Below, piece after piece: positions 26,411 through 38,200 of a stretch of DNA of 64,000 nucleotides. The notes under the pieces are model-generated. The model searched no databases. It was not told where the DNA came from and was given only the letters and a program-made list of their open reading frames with translations. How positions within the stretch are numbered: position 1 is the first letter of the stretch; every line of letters starts with the position of its first letter. The stretch covers positions 62,001-126,000 of the forward strand of contig CANQKM010000005.1 in NCBI GenBank assembly GCA_947624485.1, in the 5' to 3' direction. The stretch is from an uncultured Clostridia bacterium (GTDB lineage Bacteria > Bacillota > Clostridia > UBA1381). The translations under genes were made by a program, and so were the position numbers.

Positions 26411-29400
26411 ACTTCACCGCCATTTTGTAGATTATTACCGCCGCCTGCGCGCGCGTTGCGTCGTCGAGGGGCAGGAACTCGCCCGTATCCGTACCGCTGA
26501 CTATGCCTGCCGAAGCCATAGCCGAAACGGAATCGAGCGCGTAATCCGAAATCTTGTCCAGATCGTCGAACGCGACTCGGTTTCTGCCGTTCATTTCCTT
26601 TCCCATGCTGTCCCAAAGCCGTGTTCCCATTACGGCTATGTCCTGTCTCGTGATATTCTGAGAGGCTCCGAAGTAATCGTCGGAAATTCCGCTTACCACA
26701 CCTGTGCCGACGGCGGCGTTCACATAGTCGTAATACCAGTCGCCTTCATTGACGTCGGTAAAGCTGTTGTCCTTATTGTCGGACTCCACACGGAACGTTT
26801 TCATCAGCATTGTCACAAATTCCGCTCTTGTTACCTTGTCGTTCGGGGCGAATATCTTGTCGCCCTTGCCGCTTACAACGCCCGCTCTGTACAACGATTC
26901 GATCGCGTCCTTTGCCCACGGAACATCGTCTATATCACTGAATATCACGCCGTCGTTTCCGCCCGTGAAGTAGTTTAATTCGGGCGGCTGCAAAAGCGAC
27001 GGTATCTCTGTGCTGCCGCTGTTTGTACCCGTTGAGCCATCGGACGAAACGGCTTGACCGTAGTCAACATTACCCATCGGTGAGTTTTCCGGCTTGGCGG
27101 TATTTGTAGGCTTCAGCGTGTTGTTGACGGTTCCGCCGCCTCCTCCTCCGCCGCCGCTGCCGGTACTGCCGGTATCGCTCGACGACGAGTCGGATTTGGT
27201 GATGCTTACGCTCTTGCTTGCGGAATAGCCGTTATAGCTTGCGCTGAGATTTACCGTTCCGGCGGAAGCGTTCTGAGCTACGGTCAAAACTCCGTTCTTA
27301 AACTCAACTCCCGACGGAAGTCCCGACGCCGTTACAGCCGCGTCCACTGCGCTTACACTGTCACCGCTTGCATTTACCGCGGTTACGGTATAGCTTTCCG
27401 TTTTATTTCCGCTTGACGGAATTTTTACGGTCGACGCGCCGTCAATTCTTATTCCCGAAATATTTTTGTCCGTCATGGCGTTAAAGGTAATGTCGGATAT
27501 CCACGCCGTTCCCGTGCCGTCCAGATTGTATGCCACGGCGACGCTTACGGCGGTTGCGGGAGCCGTTACCGAGCCGGACAGGTACTGCCATAAGTTTGTC
27601 GTACCCGATATTTTTTCCGACTTTTCCGTTTTGATCTCGTTTCCGTCCTCATCGTAGAATATAAATGACAGATATGCTCCCGACGAAGCGTTGTATGTTT
27701 GGAGCATCGCACCGTAGGAATACGAGCTTCCCTGTGATATGTTGGTCAGCTTATCCGACACCCATCTCTCGCCGTATTCCTTGCCCGCCGTCGTTGCGTC
27801 CTCGTTGTAGCCGACAAGCATGAGCGACGGATTGCCGTTATACGCGTTGTCCTTGTCGAGCCTCGACACCTTTGATACCTTTATATCGTCAAAGTACGCG
27901 TAGCCGTCGGAGTTGTTAAGTCCTCCTCTGAATCTGACGTCCACTCTTACCGTAGAGGCGTTCGTCGGAGCAACCTCCGTGCCGTACCAGCGCTGCCAGC
28001 CGTTTCCGTCGACATTTGCCGAATATTCATTCGGGTAATATCTGAGCATATTCGGTGTTTCGGCTATTGTTCCGCCGCTTGAATTGAAATATCTCAGGTG
28101 CGCCCTGACGGTACTGTCGTCGCTTACACCCTTCTCCTTAAAATACATTTGGAATTCATACGGCATTCCGCCCTGTATCTTAACATCGTTCGGAACTGTT
28201 CCGATAGGCATGTTGTAGCTCGGATTATAGAGGAGCAGACTTCCCGAGGACGACGTGTCCGTATGGTTCTCGCTGTCGCTCCATTCAAGCTGTCCGTCAA
28301 CCAAAGCGCCGTAATCTGTTCTCGAGGATTTCCAGCCGTCAAGTCCCGTGTCGAAGGAATATGCGATAACGTCCTTGCCCGTGTTTGTCCAGCCGTAAGG
28401 TGTTACGCCGTCGTTTTCCGTAAAGCTGCCGTTAAAGCCGTACTCACCCTCCGATTCGGGTTCCTTCGTTTCGCCCTGCTTAATCACGGAAACAAGCATT
28501 GAAGCCGTTTTGCCGTCTTTGGAAACGGTAATTGTAACCTTTCCCTCCGATGCAGTGCTTGAAACCTTCAGTACGCCGTTCGATGTAATGCTTATGCCCG
28601 CCGCATCCGTTACCGTCCACTCGACGTCGGAGGATATTACATTGTTGTACTGGTCATACACAACGGCTGTGTACTGATACATATTTTCGCCGGTTTCGGG
28701 GATTACGACCTCGTTATTTCCGCCGGTTATTCTTATTGTATCGGCTTTCGCGTCCTCGGTTTTTGTAAATACAAGATTGTCGAACCATACTCCGCCTTCC
28801 CCGTCGGGGTTTGATACCGTAATGCGGCAGTTGGTCGCTCCTGACGGAACAACGGTTTCGCCGCGAACGGTTTTCCAGCCGTTTTCATCATATTCCGACC
28901 AATCACCCGCGTCTGTTTTGACAACATATTCGCCTACGGTATTATAGTTGTTGTCCATAAACGTGTATGTAACCTGACCTTCCGCAATATCGGTTTCCGG
29001 CTTTACAGATGCGATATACGTGTAATAGCTGCCGCCTTCAACGGAGAACGCGTCGGACGTCCATGTCAAAGTATTCGGGACATACATTGAATTGCTGCCC
29101 TCGTATGCTGTTTGTGTGTCTATGCCCTTCGGTACAAGTCGGAAGTAGTCGATGTAACCCGTTCCTCTCATGCCGCTCATGCCGATATTTACACGCATCT
29201 GACCGTTTATTTGATTTGCCGTTCCCGATGTGAAGGTTCCCGTATAGGTGCGCCACTGACCTTTTGTGAAATTCACGTACTGATTTCCCGTAGCCACGGA
29301 CGCGAGATAACCGGTGTCGGCAGTGTTCCTGAATTCAAGTCCCACGTATATGCCCTGATTTGAAAGCACCTGCTCCGAACCCGAGGAAAGGTAGTAGTCA

Positions 29401-32400
29401 AGCATATAGTAATACGGTATCTCGTAGCCTACCGTCATAAACGCACCGTTTATCGCGTTGTTCACACCGATCGTCTGGTTCGCGCTGTTCATAAGCTCGG
29501 CTGCTTCCTCGTCTGACAGTGTGGTTGAATACTGCATTTTTACGACCGAGTTAATGCCCGATGTTCCTCTTATATCTGTTGTTTCGTCCTCCGTGTCCTT
29601 TAATTCGTAGCGCTGTGTTCTTGTGAACAATGTACCCGCGTCGTTTGTTTTCGCGTCTGTCCACTTATCCGAAAAATAGTCGGTTTCATCGAAATTTACC
29701 TTATATACAGGCACGTTCGGCGTCCAGCCTTCGGCGAGGTAGCTGTCGTCCACGCTCTCAAACGTACCGTTCGTCAGTCCGTCGGGGATTTTCTTTACGG
29801 TAACGACCTTTGTACCGACCGCATACGCGCTTTTCGCGGTTATTGTCACTGTGCCCTCGCCCGATGTGTTTTTGACTCTGATGGTTCCCGTTTCTGCGTC
29901 AAATTCAACATCCGTCGTTTCTCCGAGGTCAGCGCTCCACTCTACGTCTTGATTTTCGTAAAGATTGCCGTCCTGATCGTATACCTTCGCGCTGTACTGC
30001 GCCGAATACGCCGGTACTCTGCTGTTTATATACAGCGTATCCTCACCCGAAATTTCCACTCTTCTCGGAGTTGAGGGCAGATTGTACGTAACGTCGATAA
30101 CAGGCTTATACTGATCCTCCGCACCCGTCATATAGAAATGCGGCTTTGTGCTTACATCTCTCTCGTCCAAATCCGCGCTCGTTACAACGAGGTCTATATA
30201 ACCGGTGTCTTTCGCGCTATTCATTATATTTGTAAGCGCGTCGCCGGTTATAGTAAATGTGCATTTTCCCTCGCTGTCGATTGCCGATGACGCTATGGGC
30301 GCGATATAATCGTCCCTTCCCTCGGCGTATGACGCTGTTTGTGACGACATGTCGTCCATACCGAATATCAGCGAACAGTTATTAAGCATATCCGCCTTTG
30401 TAAGCTCCTGCTCTGTCCAGTCGCCGTCAATCCACTGTTTTCCGTCCGTTCTTGCTGAGTCGTTCGGATCGGCATATTCCCACACGCCGTAGTTCAGACT
30501 TCCGCTTGTCGTCTGTCTGTAAAGCGTGAAGCTGATGCCCGTTACAACATTTTCCGCGCCGTTGTTTATTATGTCGGAAATGTCAAATCGGAATATACCG
30601 GGCGCTCCAGCGAATATACCTATCTCCTCCTGCTCCGTATCATATACCATTTCCGAGGTGTTGCCAAGACCGCGGAGCTTCATCGAGCGCGACGCCTTAT
30701 ATGTTTCGGGAAGATTCAGTATCGTTTTTGAAACGGTTACCGTCTTTTCCGCGCTTATATCGCCGCACTGCGCCGTGATCGTCACGGTCTGATCCGCGAC
30801 GTTCACGGGAACGGTCAAAACGCCGTTACTGAACGTGACCGCGTTTTCCTCGGCAGTCGTTTCATAGCTCCATACAATCGCCTGACCGTCCATTTCGTTT
30901 CCGAATTGGTCTTTTACCGACGCGGTATATGTAAATGTCCTTTCATTCGTTGAAATGTAGTTGTTTATGTTGTCCGCGCCTTTTATTTCAAGCTCGTTCG
31001 GAACGAGTTCTTGAACAATCTGTATTGTTATTTTCTTTTCAATATCGCCGAACATCGCCGTCAATGTAAGCGTCTGGTCGCTTGCTCCGGCGGGGATCGT
31101 CATTTCGCCCGTATCGGTATTGAACTTTACCTTGTTTGACGCGGCTGTTGTCTTAAATGACCACTGCGGTGTCAATGACATCTTGCCGCCCTCGGTGTTG
31201 TATACCTCGGCGCTGTATTTGAATGTCTGCGGCAAGTGCAATCCCGCAAGCTCTATCGACTCGCCCGACTCAATTTCGTGAGAACCCTGAAATATCTTTA
31301 TACTGTCAGGCTCGCTGTAACTCATTGACAGGTATGCTTCATTCAGTACCACGTCCGTGCGGCCGGTTGTCGCGGCTATGTTTCCGCGCGTAACCACAAT
31401 ATCGACGAGGCCGCCATTTTTATCGGCGTAATCCGTCAGCTTTTTGAGATTGTCGCCGGTAAATTCGAGAAGAAACATATTGTCCGAATTTATATCCGCC
31501 GCCGCGAGGGGATTTGTCATATTGCTGCCGGTTATGCCCGTTGTTCTGAAATCCTCCGTTCCCAGAACGAGCGATATGTTATCCTTTACATCATTGGCAT
31601 TTGCGCTCGACGTCCAGTCAACATTTTTCCAGTCCGCCGAGTTTTCGGGCGCATCGTACAGCCATGCGCCGAGTTTTGCCGTATTGTTTCTCGTGCTGTC
31701 CTTTTGCAAATTCAGCGTGATTTTTGAGAGATAGTCTTTTCTGTCCGCAATATTGGATATGTTAAATCTCAAAATCGCCACGCCGTGTGCGGGCATTCCG
31801 AGCTCTGTTCCCAAATTCGGGTACAGGTCATAAAGATTATTTCCGCTGCCTCTCATTCGCACGCCGTTTACAAGCTCCGATTTAAGGCTTGTATCCTCGC
31901 ATATTATATTCACGTCAAGCGTACCCGTAACAGTGCCGCACTCCGCCTTAACCGTCACTTTCTGCGGTGGCTCGTTTGCCGGAACGCTCATAACGCCTGT
32001 ATCGGGGTTAATCGTAACGCCCGTACTCTCCGCGTCGGACGTTACCGACCATGTTACTGCTTCATCGGGCATTGTGTTGCCGGACTGATCCTTTACTTCA
32101 GCCGTATATGTATGCTCCGATTCGCCTGTAAAGCTGTTGATTTGTGTGTCGCCTTTTATGTCAATGCTTGTCGGCTCGGGCTGCTCTCCCGCCGCGTAAT
32201 ACTCGATTACAAGACGGGGCTTTAACGGCTCAAGATTACTTCCGTCATTAAGCTCGGACGAGAACGTGCTGATTATACTGTCCCATCTGGTTGCATTATT
32301 GCCGTATGTATCTCTTGAAGCGGCCTTTGAAAGGAATGTGACGCCGTTTGTCGCGGTGACGCTCTTTCCCGGCGCAAGCAATATGCTGACGGTTGTGTCA

Positions 32401-32939
32401 TTGTCAGCTAACTGCTTGGTTACATACGATGTCACGTTTACCTTCGTTGTCCATGACGAGAGCGAACTTCCTGCGGTTGCATCAAAAAGCTTTTGTCCGC
32501 CCCAAGCTGCTTTGAACTCATCTCCTATGCTGTCCGCCGCAAGAGCATTCGTTATCTCACTGCTTGCGTCGGTATATGTAATATTTCCTTCGCTCCAGCC
32601 GTCATAAAACGGGAGTGCTCTCAATTCAATATCGCCGTCTCTCGTTTCCGTTACAAGCTCCAGTGTCGCGCTCTTTATATCGTTCGCGTTGACAGTTTGC
32701 AGTTCAAACTTCAAACAACCGAGATGTTGATTTTCGCCCGCTGCTCCGTGACGTATCTCATAGCCTTTTTGATTATTGAAATTTTTGCCGCCGTTGCTGC
32801 TGTCATTCCGGAGCCACGCGTCCTCACTTGCAACGACTGTTACGGCATCATCACCGACATCTGCAAGCGGCGCTATATATGCCGTGCCGAGCGTCATAAC
32901 CGCCGCGACCGCTCCCGCGAGTATCCTTTTCATATTCAT
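26400..32939 (-). CDS. Giant SLH-anchored multi-module carbohydrate-binding protein
   Basis: A 2179-residue secreted protein with no recognisable catalytic domain. Order of modules: signal peptide; DNRLRE/CBM96-like beta-sandwich (30-245); Ig-like (250-345); second sandwich (350-540, opening with RMRGSGNN); two Ig-like domains (545-740); third sandwich (745-955, MKLRGLGNTS); Ig-like (958-1050); two CBM4/9-like jelly rolls (1055-1395); Ig-like; two more jelly rolls (1500-1820); Ig-like; a Gly/Ser/Thr linker with a run of glycines near 1930; three SLH domains (1990-2179, FSDIDDVPWAKDAI, VTRAEFVTML). The likely role is to hold a polysaccharide on the S-layer for partner enzymes. Start chosen at 32939 (MNMKRIL), the point where a normal signal peptide begins; it lies 22 bases after the previous stop. 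Confidence 0.85.
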   Translation of the reverse strand: MNMKRILAGAVAAVMTLGTAYIAPLADVGDDAVTVVASEDAWLRNDSSNGGKNFNNQKGYEIRHGAAGENQHLGCLKFELQTVNANDIKSATLELVTETRDGDIELRALPFYDGWSEGNITYTDASSEITNALAADSIGDEFKAAWGGQKLFDATAGSSLSSWTTKVNVTSYVTKQLADNDTTVSILLAPGKSVTATNGVTFLSKAASRDTYGNNATRWDSIISTFSSELNDGSNLEPLKPRLVIEYYAAGEQPEPTSIDIKGDTQINSFTGESEHTYTAEVKDQSGNTMPDEAVTWSVTSDAESTGVTINPDTGVMSVPANEPPQKVTVKAECGTVTGTLDVNIICEDTSLKSELVNGVRMRGSGNNLYDLYPNLGTELGMPAHGVAILRFNISNIADRKDYLSKITLNLQKDSTRNNTAKLGAWLYDAPENSADWKNVDWTSSANANDVKDNISLVLGTEDFRTTGITGSNMTNPLAAADINSDNMFLLEFTGDNLKKLTDYADKNGGLVDIVVTRGNIAATTGRTDVVLNEAYLSMSYSEPDSIKIFQGSHEIESGESIELAGLHLPQTFKYSAEVYNTEGGKMSLTPQWSFKTTAASNKVKFNTDTGEMTIPAGASDQTLTLTAMFGDIEKKITIQIVQELVPNELEIKGADNINNYISTNERTFTYTASVKDQFGNEMDGQAIVWSYETTAEENAVTFSNGVLTVPVNVADQTVTITAQCGDISAEKTVTVSKTILNLPETYKASRSMKLRGLGNTSEMVYDTEQEEIGIFAGAPGIFRFDISDIINNGAENVVTGISFTLYRQTTSGSLNYGVWEYADPNDSARTDGKQWIDGDWTEQELTKADMLNNCSLIFGMDDMSSQTASYAEGRDDYIAPIASSAIDSEGKCTFTITGDALTNIMNSAKDTGYIDLVVTSADLDERDVSTKPHFYMTGAEDQYKPVIDVTYNLPSTPRRVEISGEDTLYINSRVPAYSAQYSAKVYDQDGNLYENQDVEWSADLGETTDVEFDAETGTIRVKNTSGEGTVTITAKSAYAVGTKVVTVKKIPDGLTNGTFESVDDSYLAEGWTPNVPVYKVNFDETDYFSDKWTDAKTNDAGTLFTRTQRYELKDTEDETTDIRGTSGINSVVKMQYSTTLSDEEAAELMNSANQTIGVNNAINGAFMTVGYEIPYYYMLDYYLSSGSEQVLSNQGIYVGLEFRNTADTGYLASVATGNQYVNFTKGQWRTYTGTFTSGTANQINGQMRVNIGMSGMRGTGYIDYFRLVPKGIDTQTAYEGSNSMYVPNTLTWTSDAFSVEGGSYYTYIASVKPETDIAEGQVTYTFMDNNYNTVGEYVVKTDAGDWSEYDENGWKTVRGETVVPSGATNCRITVSNPDGEGGVWFDNLVFTKTEDAKADTIRITGGNNEVVIPETGENMYQYTAVVYDQYNNVISSDVEWTVTDAAGISITSNGVLKVSSTASEGKVTITVSKDGKTASMLVSVIKQGETKEPESEGEYGFNGSFTENDGVTPYGWTNTGKDVIAYSFDTGLDGWKSSRTDYGALVDGQLEWSDSENHTDTSSSGSLLLYNPSYNMPIGTVPNDVKIQGGMPYEFQMYFKEKGVSDDSTVRAHLRYFNSSGGTIAETPNMLRYYPNEYSANVDGNGWQRWYGTEVAPTNASTVRVDVRFRGGLNNSDGYAYFDDIKVSKVSRLDKDNAYNGNPSLMLVGYNEDATTAGKEYGERWVSDKLTNISQGSSYSYGAMLQTYNASSGAYLSFIFYDEDGNEIKTEKSEKISGTTNLWQYLSGSVTAPATAVSVAVAYNLDGTGTAWISDITFNAMTDKNISGIRIDGASTVKIPSSGNKTESYTVTAVNASGDSVSAVDAAVTASGLPSGVEFKNGVLTVAQNASAGTVNLSASYNGYSASKSVSITKSDSSSSDTGSTGSGGGGGGGGTVNNTLKPTNTAKPENSPMGNVDYGQAVSSDGSTGTNSGSTEIPSLLQPPELNYFTGGNDGVIFSDIDDVPWAKDAIESLYRAGVVSGKGDKIFAPNDKVTRAEFVTMLMKTFRVESDNKDNSFTDVNEGDWYYDYVNAAVGTGVVSGISDDYFGASQNITRQDIAVMGTRLWDSMGKEMNGRNRVAFDDLDKISDYALDSVSAMASAGIVSGTDTGEFLPLDDATRAQAAVIIYKMAVKYDE

Positions 32940-32961
32940 TATCCAAATCCCCGCCTTTCCT

Positions 32962-35271
32962 TTATATCTTTTCAAACACAACGTCTCTTATGTTTATAAG
33001 ATAGGTCGCGTTGAGCTTAACGTCGTTTATTGTGAGCGTGTTTTTGCCCTGCTTCAGATTCACCGTCTTTACGTCCGTAAATCCGTATTCCGTCCAGCCG
33101 TTGCCGTTCGGGAAATCATGCTCGAAATACTCGTCGTTTATCTTGAACCCTACCGTACCGCCGGCGCTGTCCGATGCGCTGTAATTCAGCTTCATCATGT
33201 ACTCGCCCGCGACGGGAGCCTCAAACTCAAAGTCAATCTGCTGGTCATGTACGAAATATGCTATATTTTCTATTCCGTCAACCGTTTCTATTATCATAGC
33301 TCCTGAAAGCGTCGCGTCGGCGGGCTTTAAGTCTATGCTCACGCCCGAATAGTCTATGTCACCGATCGCGCCGCCCTGCGTGTCGTACTCGGCGTTCAGC
33401 CTCGGCGCTTTTTCGCCCGCGAGGTAAATCTGCGGCTTGTCGTCCTCCTGACCGTAATCGTCGTAATTAACGGTCGTGAGGATAAGCTCAACCGTTCCGT
33501 CCTCTCTCGCGTGGGCAATCAAATCGTCCGCTATGTCGGTAAGCTCGATTATATACTTTCCGTCGTCGCTGCGCGCTGCCGACGCCAAAGGCTTCGTCTT
33601 TTCCGCGTCAGGTACGGCGGCGCTTGTGTCGCCCCAGGACGGGAGCGACGCGTTTATATTCGATATTACCGAATTGTAGCCGGAAATATCGTCGCCCGCC
33701 ACAGCGGAGCCGTTGTTGTTCTTATAGTACAGATTGTTGTTCCAGTCGGTCTTATCAGCCTCGTAGGAATAATACCACAGTCCGAGCGCGTTTCCTGCCG
33801 TGCCGCCCTTCGACCATGTGACGTCAAGGTACAGCCTTTGCAGCTTATCGCGCTTCGCCTTTATATCTGAAACATCATAGCGGAGCACCATACCAAATCC
33901 CTGCGCGCCCTGAATTTCGTTAAAGAGCTTCAGTCCGGTCGATACGTCGTCCTCCTCCATATAAACGGAGTTCGAGCCGTACAAGCGGTACTGCATATTG
34001 TTTGCACTTGTGTTACGCCTTACCTGAACCGCCGCGGTGTAGTAATACGACTGCTCCGGCGACTCCGTGGACGCTCCCTGAAGCGCCTCTGGGAGTGAGC
34101 GTAAATCCTTATTAAATACTCTGTCAAGTATGGAAAGAATTTCCGCGCGTGTGACTTCGCTCCGCGGCCGCCATGTTCCGTCCTCATAGCCGCTCATAAC
34201 GCCCAATATATACGTTTTTATAACGTTTTCCCCATGCGAATTGCTCACTTCGCCAAAGTCACTTATGTATTGCCCGAACTGCGTCAAATCCTTTGGATAA
34301 TACTCGCCCGCCATAAGCGGTACGACTGCCTTCGCCACCTGCTCGCGAGTCATTTTGGCGTCGTAATCATCGTAATCGCCGCGCTCGATAACTCCCGCAG
34401 CCATCATTTCCCGTATATACGGCAGTGACCAGCTTCCGCCGGAGATTTTGTAATTTATTCCCTGTACCGCCGATACTATCCTGCAAAATTCCGCCGCCGA
34501 CACACCGTTATCCGGTCTGAAGGTTCCGTCGGGATAGCCGCTTAAAATACCTCTGCCCGTGTACTCCTTTATTGTATCCTCCGCCCAATGTCCGCCGATG
34601 TCCGTGAATTGAGCCGTTCCTTCGGTAACCGTACCCGTTCCCGAGGATACGGAGCCGGTGCTTTCTTCCTCTTCGGTATCGCTTGCGGTAATGAATACGG
34701 CTTTTGTTATGCGCTGATGGAAAATACGCGTGTTTTCGGAGGTGAGATTGCCCTCGTCGTCCACTGTTTCCTCCTCGTTTTCAGTCGTTTCACTCTCCAC
34801 CTTGATATAACTGTAAGCGTCGGTCGAGTCAATGCTTGTTTCGTTCCATGCCGCCGCGACGGGTTCCTCTATCGCACCTATCGTAATCCACGAGGCTCCG
34901 TCATTCGAGCCGTATACCGTTATTGACGGATTTCTCTCCTCGTCATCAGAGCCGTAGACGTATGCCCGGAACACCGAAAGGTTTACCGCGTCCTCCTCGC
35001 CGAAATATAATGTAAAATCGGAATTGTACGCATTTCTTTCGGTTCTTACGCTGTCATCATCCATATCCGTATAATTGAACAGCGTGTCCGCCAGTTGATT
35101 TTTCGTGACGTCGTTTTGTGTTTCGTAAATCATGTCGGTCGATATGACCATAGCGCCCGCCGCCGCGTTTTCCGACGTTAAATCCGTTCTTACCGCCGCA
35201 GCGGCGCACACATTGGAGGATATAACCGCCGCGGAAACGGCTGCGGTAATTATCTGCTTTAAATGTTTCAT
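32962..35271 (-). CDS. SLH protein with DNRLRE- and CBM35-like modules
   Basis: A 769-residue secreted protein. After a signal peptide (1-26) comes a discoidin-like beta domain (35-200, SITVYGSNDGASWITIG), then three SLH domains placed in the middle of the chain (220-395: FTDIGGHWAEDTIKEY, GYPDGTFRPDNG, GYEDGTWRPRSEVTRAE). A DNRLRE/CBM96-like sandwich follows (415-640), and a CBM6/35-like module at the C-terminus (645-769, FEAPVAGEYMMKLNYSAS). The middle position of the SLH triplet leaves binding modules on both sides of the wall anchor. Its ATG overlaps the stop of the 1251-residue gene by 4 bases (ATGA), so the two should be made in fixed ratio. No catalytic domain is visible; a binding partner of the upstream enzyme-like protein is the likely job. 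Confidence 0.85.
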   Translation of the reverse strand: MKHLKQIITAAVSAAVISSNVCAAAAVRTDLTSENAAAGAMVISTDMIYETQNDVTKNQLADTLFNYTDMDDDSVRTERNAYNSDFTLYFGEEDAVNLSVFRAYVYGSDDEERNPSITVYGSNDGASWITIGAIEEPVAAAWNETSIDSTDAYSYIKVESETTENEEETVDDEGNLTSENTRIFHQRITKAVFITASDTEEEESTGSVSSGTGTVTEGTAQFTDIGGHWAEDTIKEYTGRGILSGYPDGTFRPDNGVSAAEFCRIVSAVQGINYKISGGSWSLPYIREMMAAGVIERGDYDDYDAKMTREQVAKAVVPLMAGEYYPKDLTQFGQYISDFGEVSNSHGENVIKTYILGVMSGYEDGTWRPRSEVTRAEILSILDRVFNKDLRSLPEALQGASTESPEQSYYYTAAVQVRRNTSANNMQYRLYGSNSVYMEEDDVSTGLKLFNEIQGAQGFGMVLRYDVSDIKAKRDKLQRLYLDVTWSKGGTAGNALGLWYYSYEADKTDWNNNLYYKNNNGSAVAGDDISGYNSVISNINASLPSWGDTSAAVPDAEKTKPLASAARSDDGKYIIELTDIADDLIAHAREDGTVELILTTVNYDDYGQEDDKPQIYLAGEKAPRLNAEYDTQGGAIGDIDYSGVSIDLKPADATLSGAMIIETVDGIENIAYFVHDQQIDFEFEAPVAGEYMMKLNYSASDSAGGTVGFKINDEYFEHDFPNGNGWTEYGFTDVKTVNLKQGKNTLTINDVKLNATYLINIRDVVFEKI

Positions 35272-38200
35272 TTCTCCACGTCCTCCAAATTCAACACTAT
35301 TGTTTTCTGTGCCGGCAGGCTTATATCGCTGTTTACGTCAATCATATCTCCCGAAACAATATCGCGCGCTTTCTTTATGTCCGCGCCGAATTCTATATTG
35401 ACGCTCTTGTTTTCATCGGACACGTTCGATATGATTATGTACTTTCCGTATTTTGCAATATCCACACGTCTCAAGCCGAGCGGCGCTGTCATATACGCGC
35501 AGCCGACCGACGAATACTCGTCTTTCATAACGTGATAGCGCAATACCTCGGACGTCGTCGCAACGGCGCGGCTCCGTTCCGTAGAGCTTGAATACTCGCT
35601 GCGCCAGTTCATCGTGCAGCGGAATATCTCGTTGTCATGCAGCTTCCACGCGTACGACTCCGCAATCGCGTCGTCGAACACATAATCCTTATGTACCCAC
35701 GGTTCATTGGGAAGATATATTCCCGAGCCGAGGTCAAAGCGTCCTATATCAACGCCGTTCGCGTACAGCTTTTCAAGGATAAGCTGCGCCGCCTGCGCTC
35801 TCGTGTAAAGAATTGAATACGGGATCTCCGTTGTGTTGCCGAACGCGTTGCTGAGCCAACGCTCAAATGTTTCCTTGTCTATTCTGTCGTCCGGCTTGAA
35901 TGTCAGATCGGTAACTCCGTCTATAATTCCTTTCCACGCAAGAGTTACTATCGAGCCTTCCTCATCAATTCCGCTGATGTCGGCAAAGGTCTTGTATCCC
36001 TCGGACGCCTTCTTTATCTTGTCTGCCATATAATCAAACGCCTGCATTATATAGAACAAATCGCGTGAATCGGTTGTAAGATCCGCCCTGTAAACCTCAC
36101 CGTACTGTATGTATAATTCCAGCTCGCGCAGCGCGTCCTTTGAACCGCACTGTATCGCGTTAAAGTTGTTCCACGCCGTATACTCAACTCGTCCCGGCGT
36201 GTATGTGTTACGCGTGTTTATCGCGTCCTCTTTCCTGACCGCGACATACCCCTGTGAATCCGTTATTATTTCCTGGAAATATGTCAGCGCGTTCGCGGCT
36301 CTTACAGCCTTGTCCATAATGTTTTTATCGTTTGTCATCAGCGCCAGATCCGCCGCCATTGACGCGCCGTGCATACCGTAGTTTCCGTCATACGCGCCGT
36401 TTAAGTGACCGTGCGTTTCCATGGAAAGTCCCTTCGGGGAAATCTGTATGCTGTCCCACGGTGCGACGGCAAGTCCCGTCGAGGTATACCACAGATAATG
36501 CAAATCGCTTATGCTGCGGCAGCGTGAGGGATTTAAAATCTTTAAGCACTGTTCCGCCGCCGTACCCGATATAATATTGAACAAATCCTGGTTTACAGCC
36601 GTGCGTCTTGAGATATATTCAAACATATAGTAGCTCATGTTATAGAACATATTCTCATACGCTTTGGCTCTGTTAATCTCCGGCGTATCGGGATTCAGGT
36701 CGTCGTCAATCGTTTGGTCGAGGTACCCCATTTCCTCCATTTCCTCATGGAGCATCAGGAATACCTCACCCATTACGCGTTCGCCGGAGTTGATCGCGTT
36801 TGTGGAAATTCCTCTGTTCGGCGCGCCGCACCACGCGACGTTTACCGCGTCGTTAAAGCCGCCGTTCGACGCCTGTGCGCGAACCATGAAATCGAGCCAC
36901 GAAACGCAGCGGTCAACCAGTTCCGGATCGTGGTAATATTTTGACCACTCGCTGTCATACGCAAGCGCCAGAACGCGCATACCTTTCATATTCTCGCTGT
37001 TTGAGCCGACACAGCGGTTATAATACACGTTCTTGCACCAGTTCTCCCATGTGCCGTGACGGAGGCTGTTTGTTCCCTCCATGTACGCGCCCGTCGCCCC
37101 GGCGGGCGATAAACCGTCAGCCACGTTTTTCTCCCATTCGGGGCCGTAATTTTGTCTTGACATCATCGACTCAACGCCGGAGTCAAGCTTGTTGATCATA
37201 TAATCATACGGTGATAAGCCGTTCGGCGAAACGTAAATCTTTGTGAGGTCATATCTTTTCGTCGCCGCGGACTTATCGTCCGCCTGCGGTATGTATTCAG
37301 CCTCGGTATGCGTCGCTATTTTAAATATCGAACGCGAATACTCCTTTGTTTCCGCATATTTCGTCGCGCCGTAGGTATTGTAATTGCCGCGGTTAAATAA
37401 TTTAAGCTTTATTTTCGTCCTGCCCATGGTCGCCTGCGGCGGTATCCGTATGGTCGCGTAATAATACGAGCCGTTCTGTGCCTGCTCGTGCATCATGCTG
37501 TCCAAATCGGGCCAGTTTGTGCCGTATTCCTGCGAAAACGTACCGTACTCGTCCGTGACCGCCAGGTGCTGGCGCTGGTCGTTCTGCGGGAACTCCGAAC
37601 CCCACAGCTTGACTGTCAGGTAATTCATCTTTTCCGGATCGACCGCTATTTCAAACGTCGCCTCCTCCTGCGGATAAAGCTGCCGATATGTGTCGCCCAG
37701 TCCGCCGTATCCCGTAATACTGTTCGGTGCTTCAAAGCTATGCGCCTTTTCCGATTCCTCGTTGCCTATGATTATTGTGTCGAGGATCGCGGGAGATACC
37801 GCCTGTTCATAATCAATATCAACCGATACCGCGTCGTCCCCGTCCTTTTTGACGGTCACGCCGTTGTAATGCTCTTTATCGGGAGTTGTTACAAGTCCCG
37901 TGAGCACAGGTGTAACCTCTATATCGTCAACCGCGTATGTTCCCGTGGAGCATCGGAAACCGATATTCATTCTCAGTCTGTCGCATTCCTCCGACAGCGT
38001 GGTTGTAAACGTGTACTGTCTCCACTCGCCGCCGGTGTCCTCTTTTACGTCGAAGGTTTTTGTGTATCCGCTGCCGCGAAGCTCCGTACCGCCGTTATAA
38101 GCGCTTACGGCAAGCGACGCGCCGTGCGTGTTGTTAAAGCGCTTGTAATCCTTTAAATAATACCAGAACGAAATTTGATATACTCCCGGCTCAAGTACGA

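Noticed and set aside
35998..36020. Reading the 1251-residue protein as a typical SLH-anchored protein
   Set aside because: Only a degenerate pair of SLH-like repeats is present and in the middle of the chain, so wall anchoring by it alone is doubtful.
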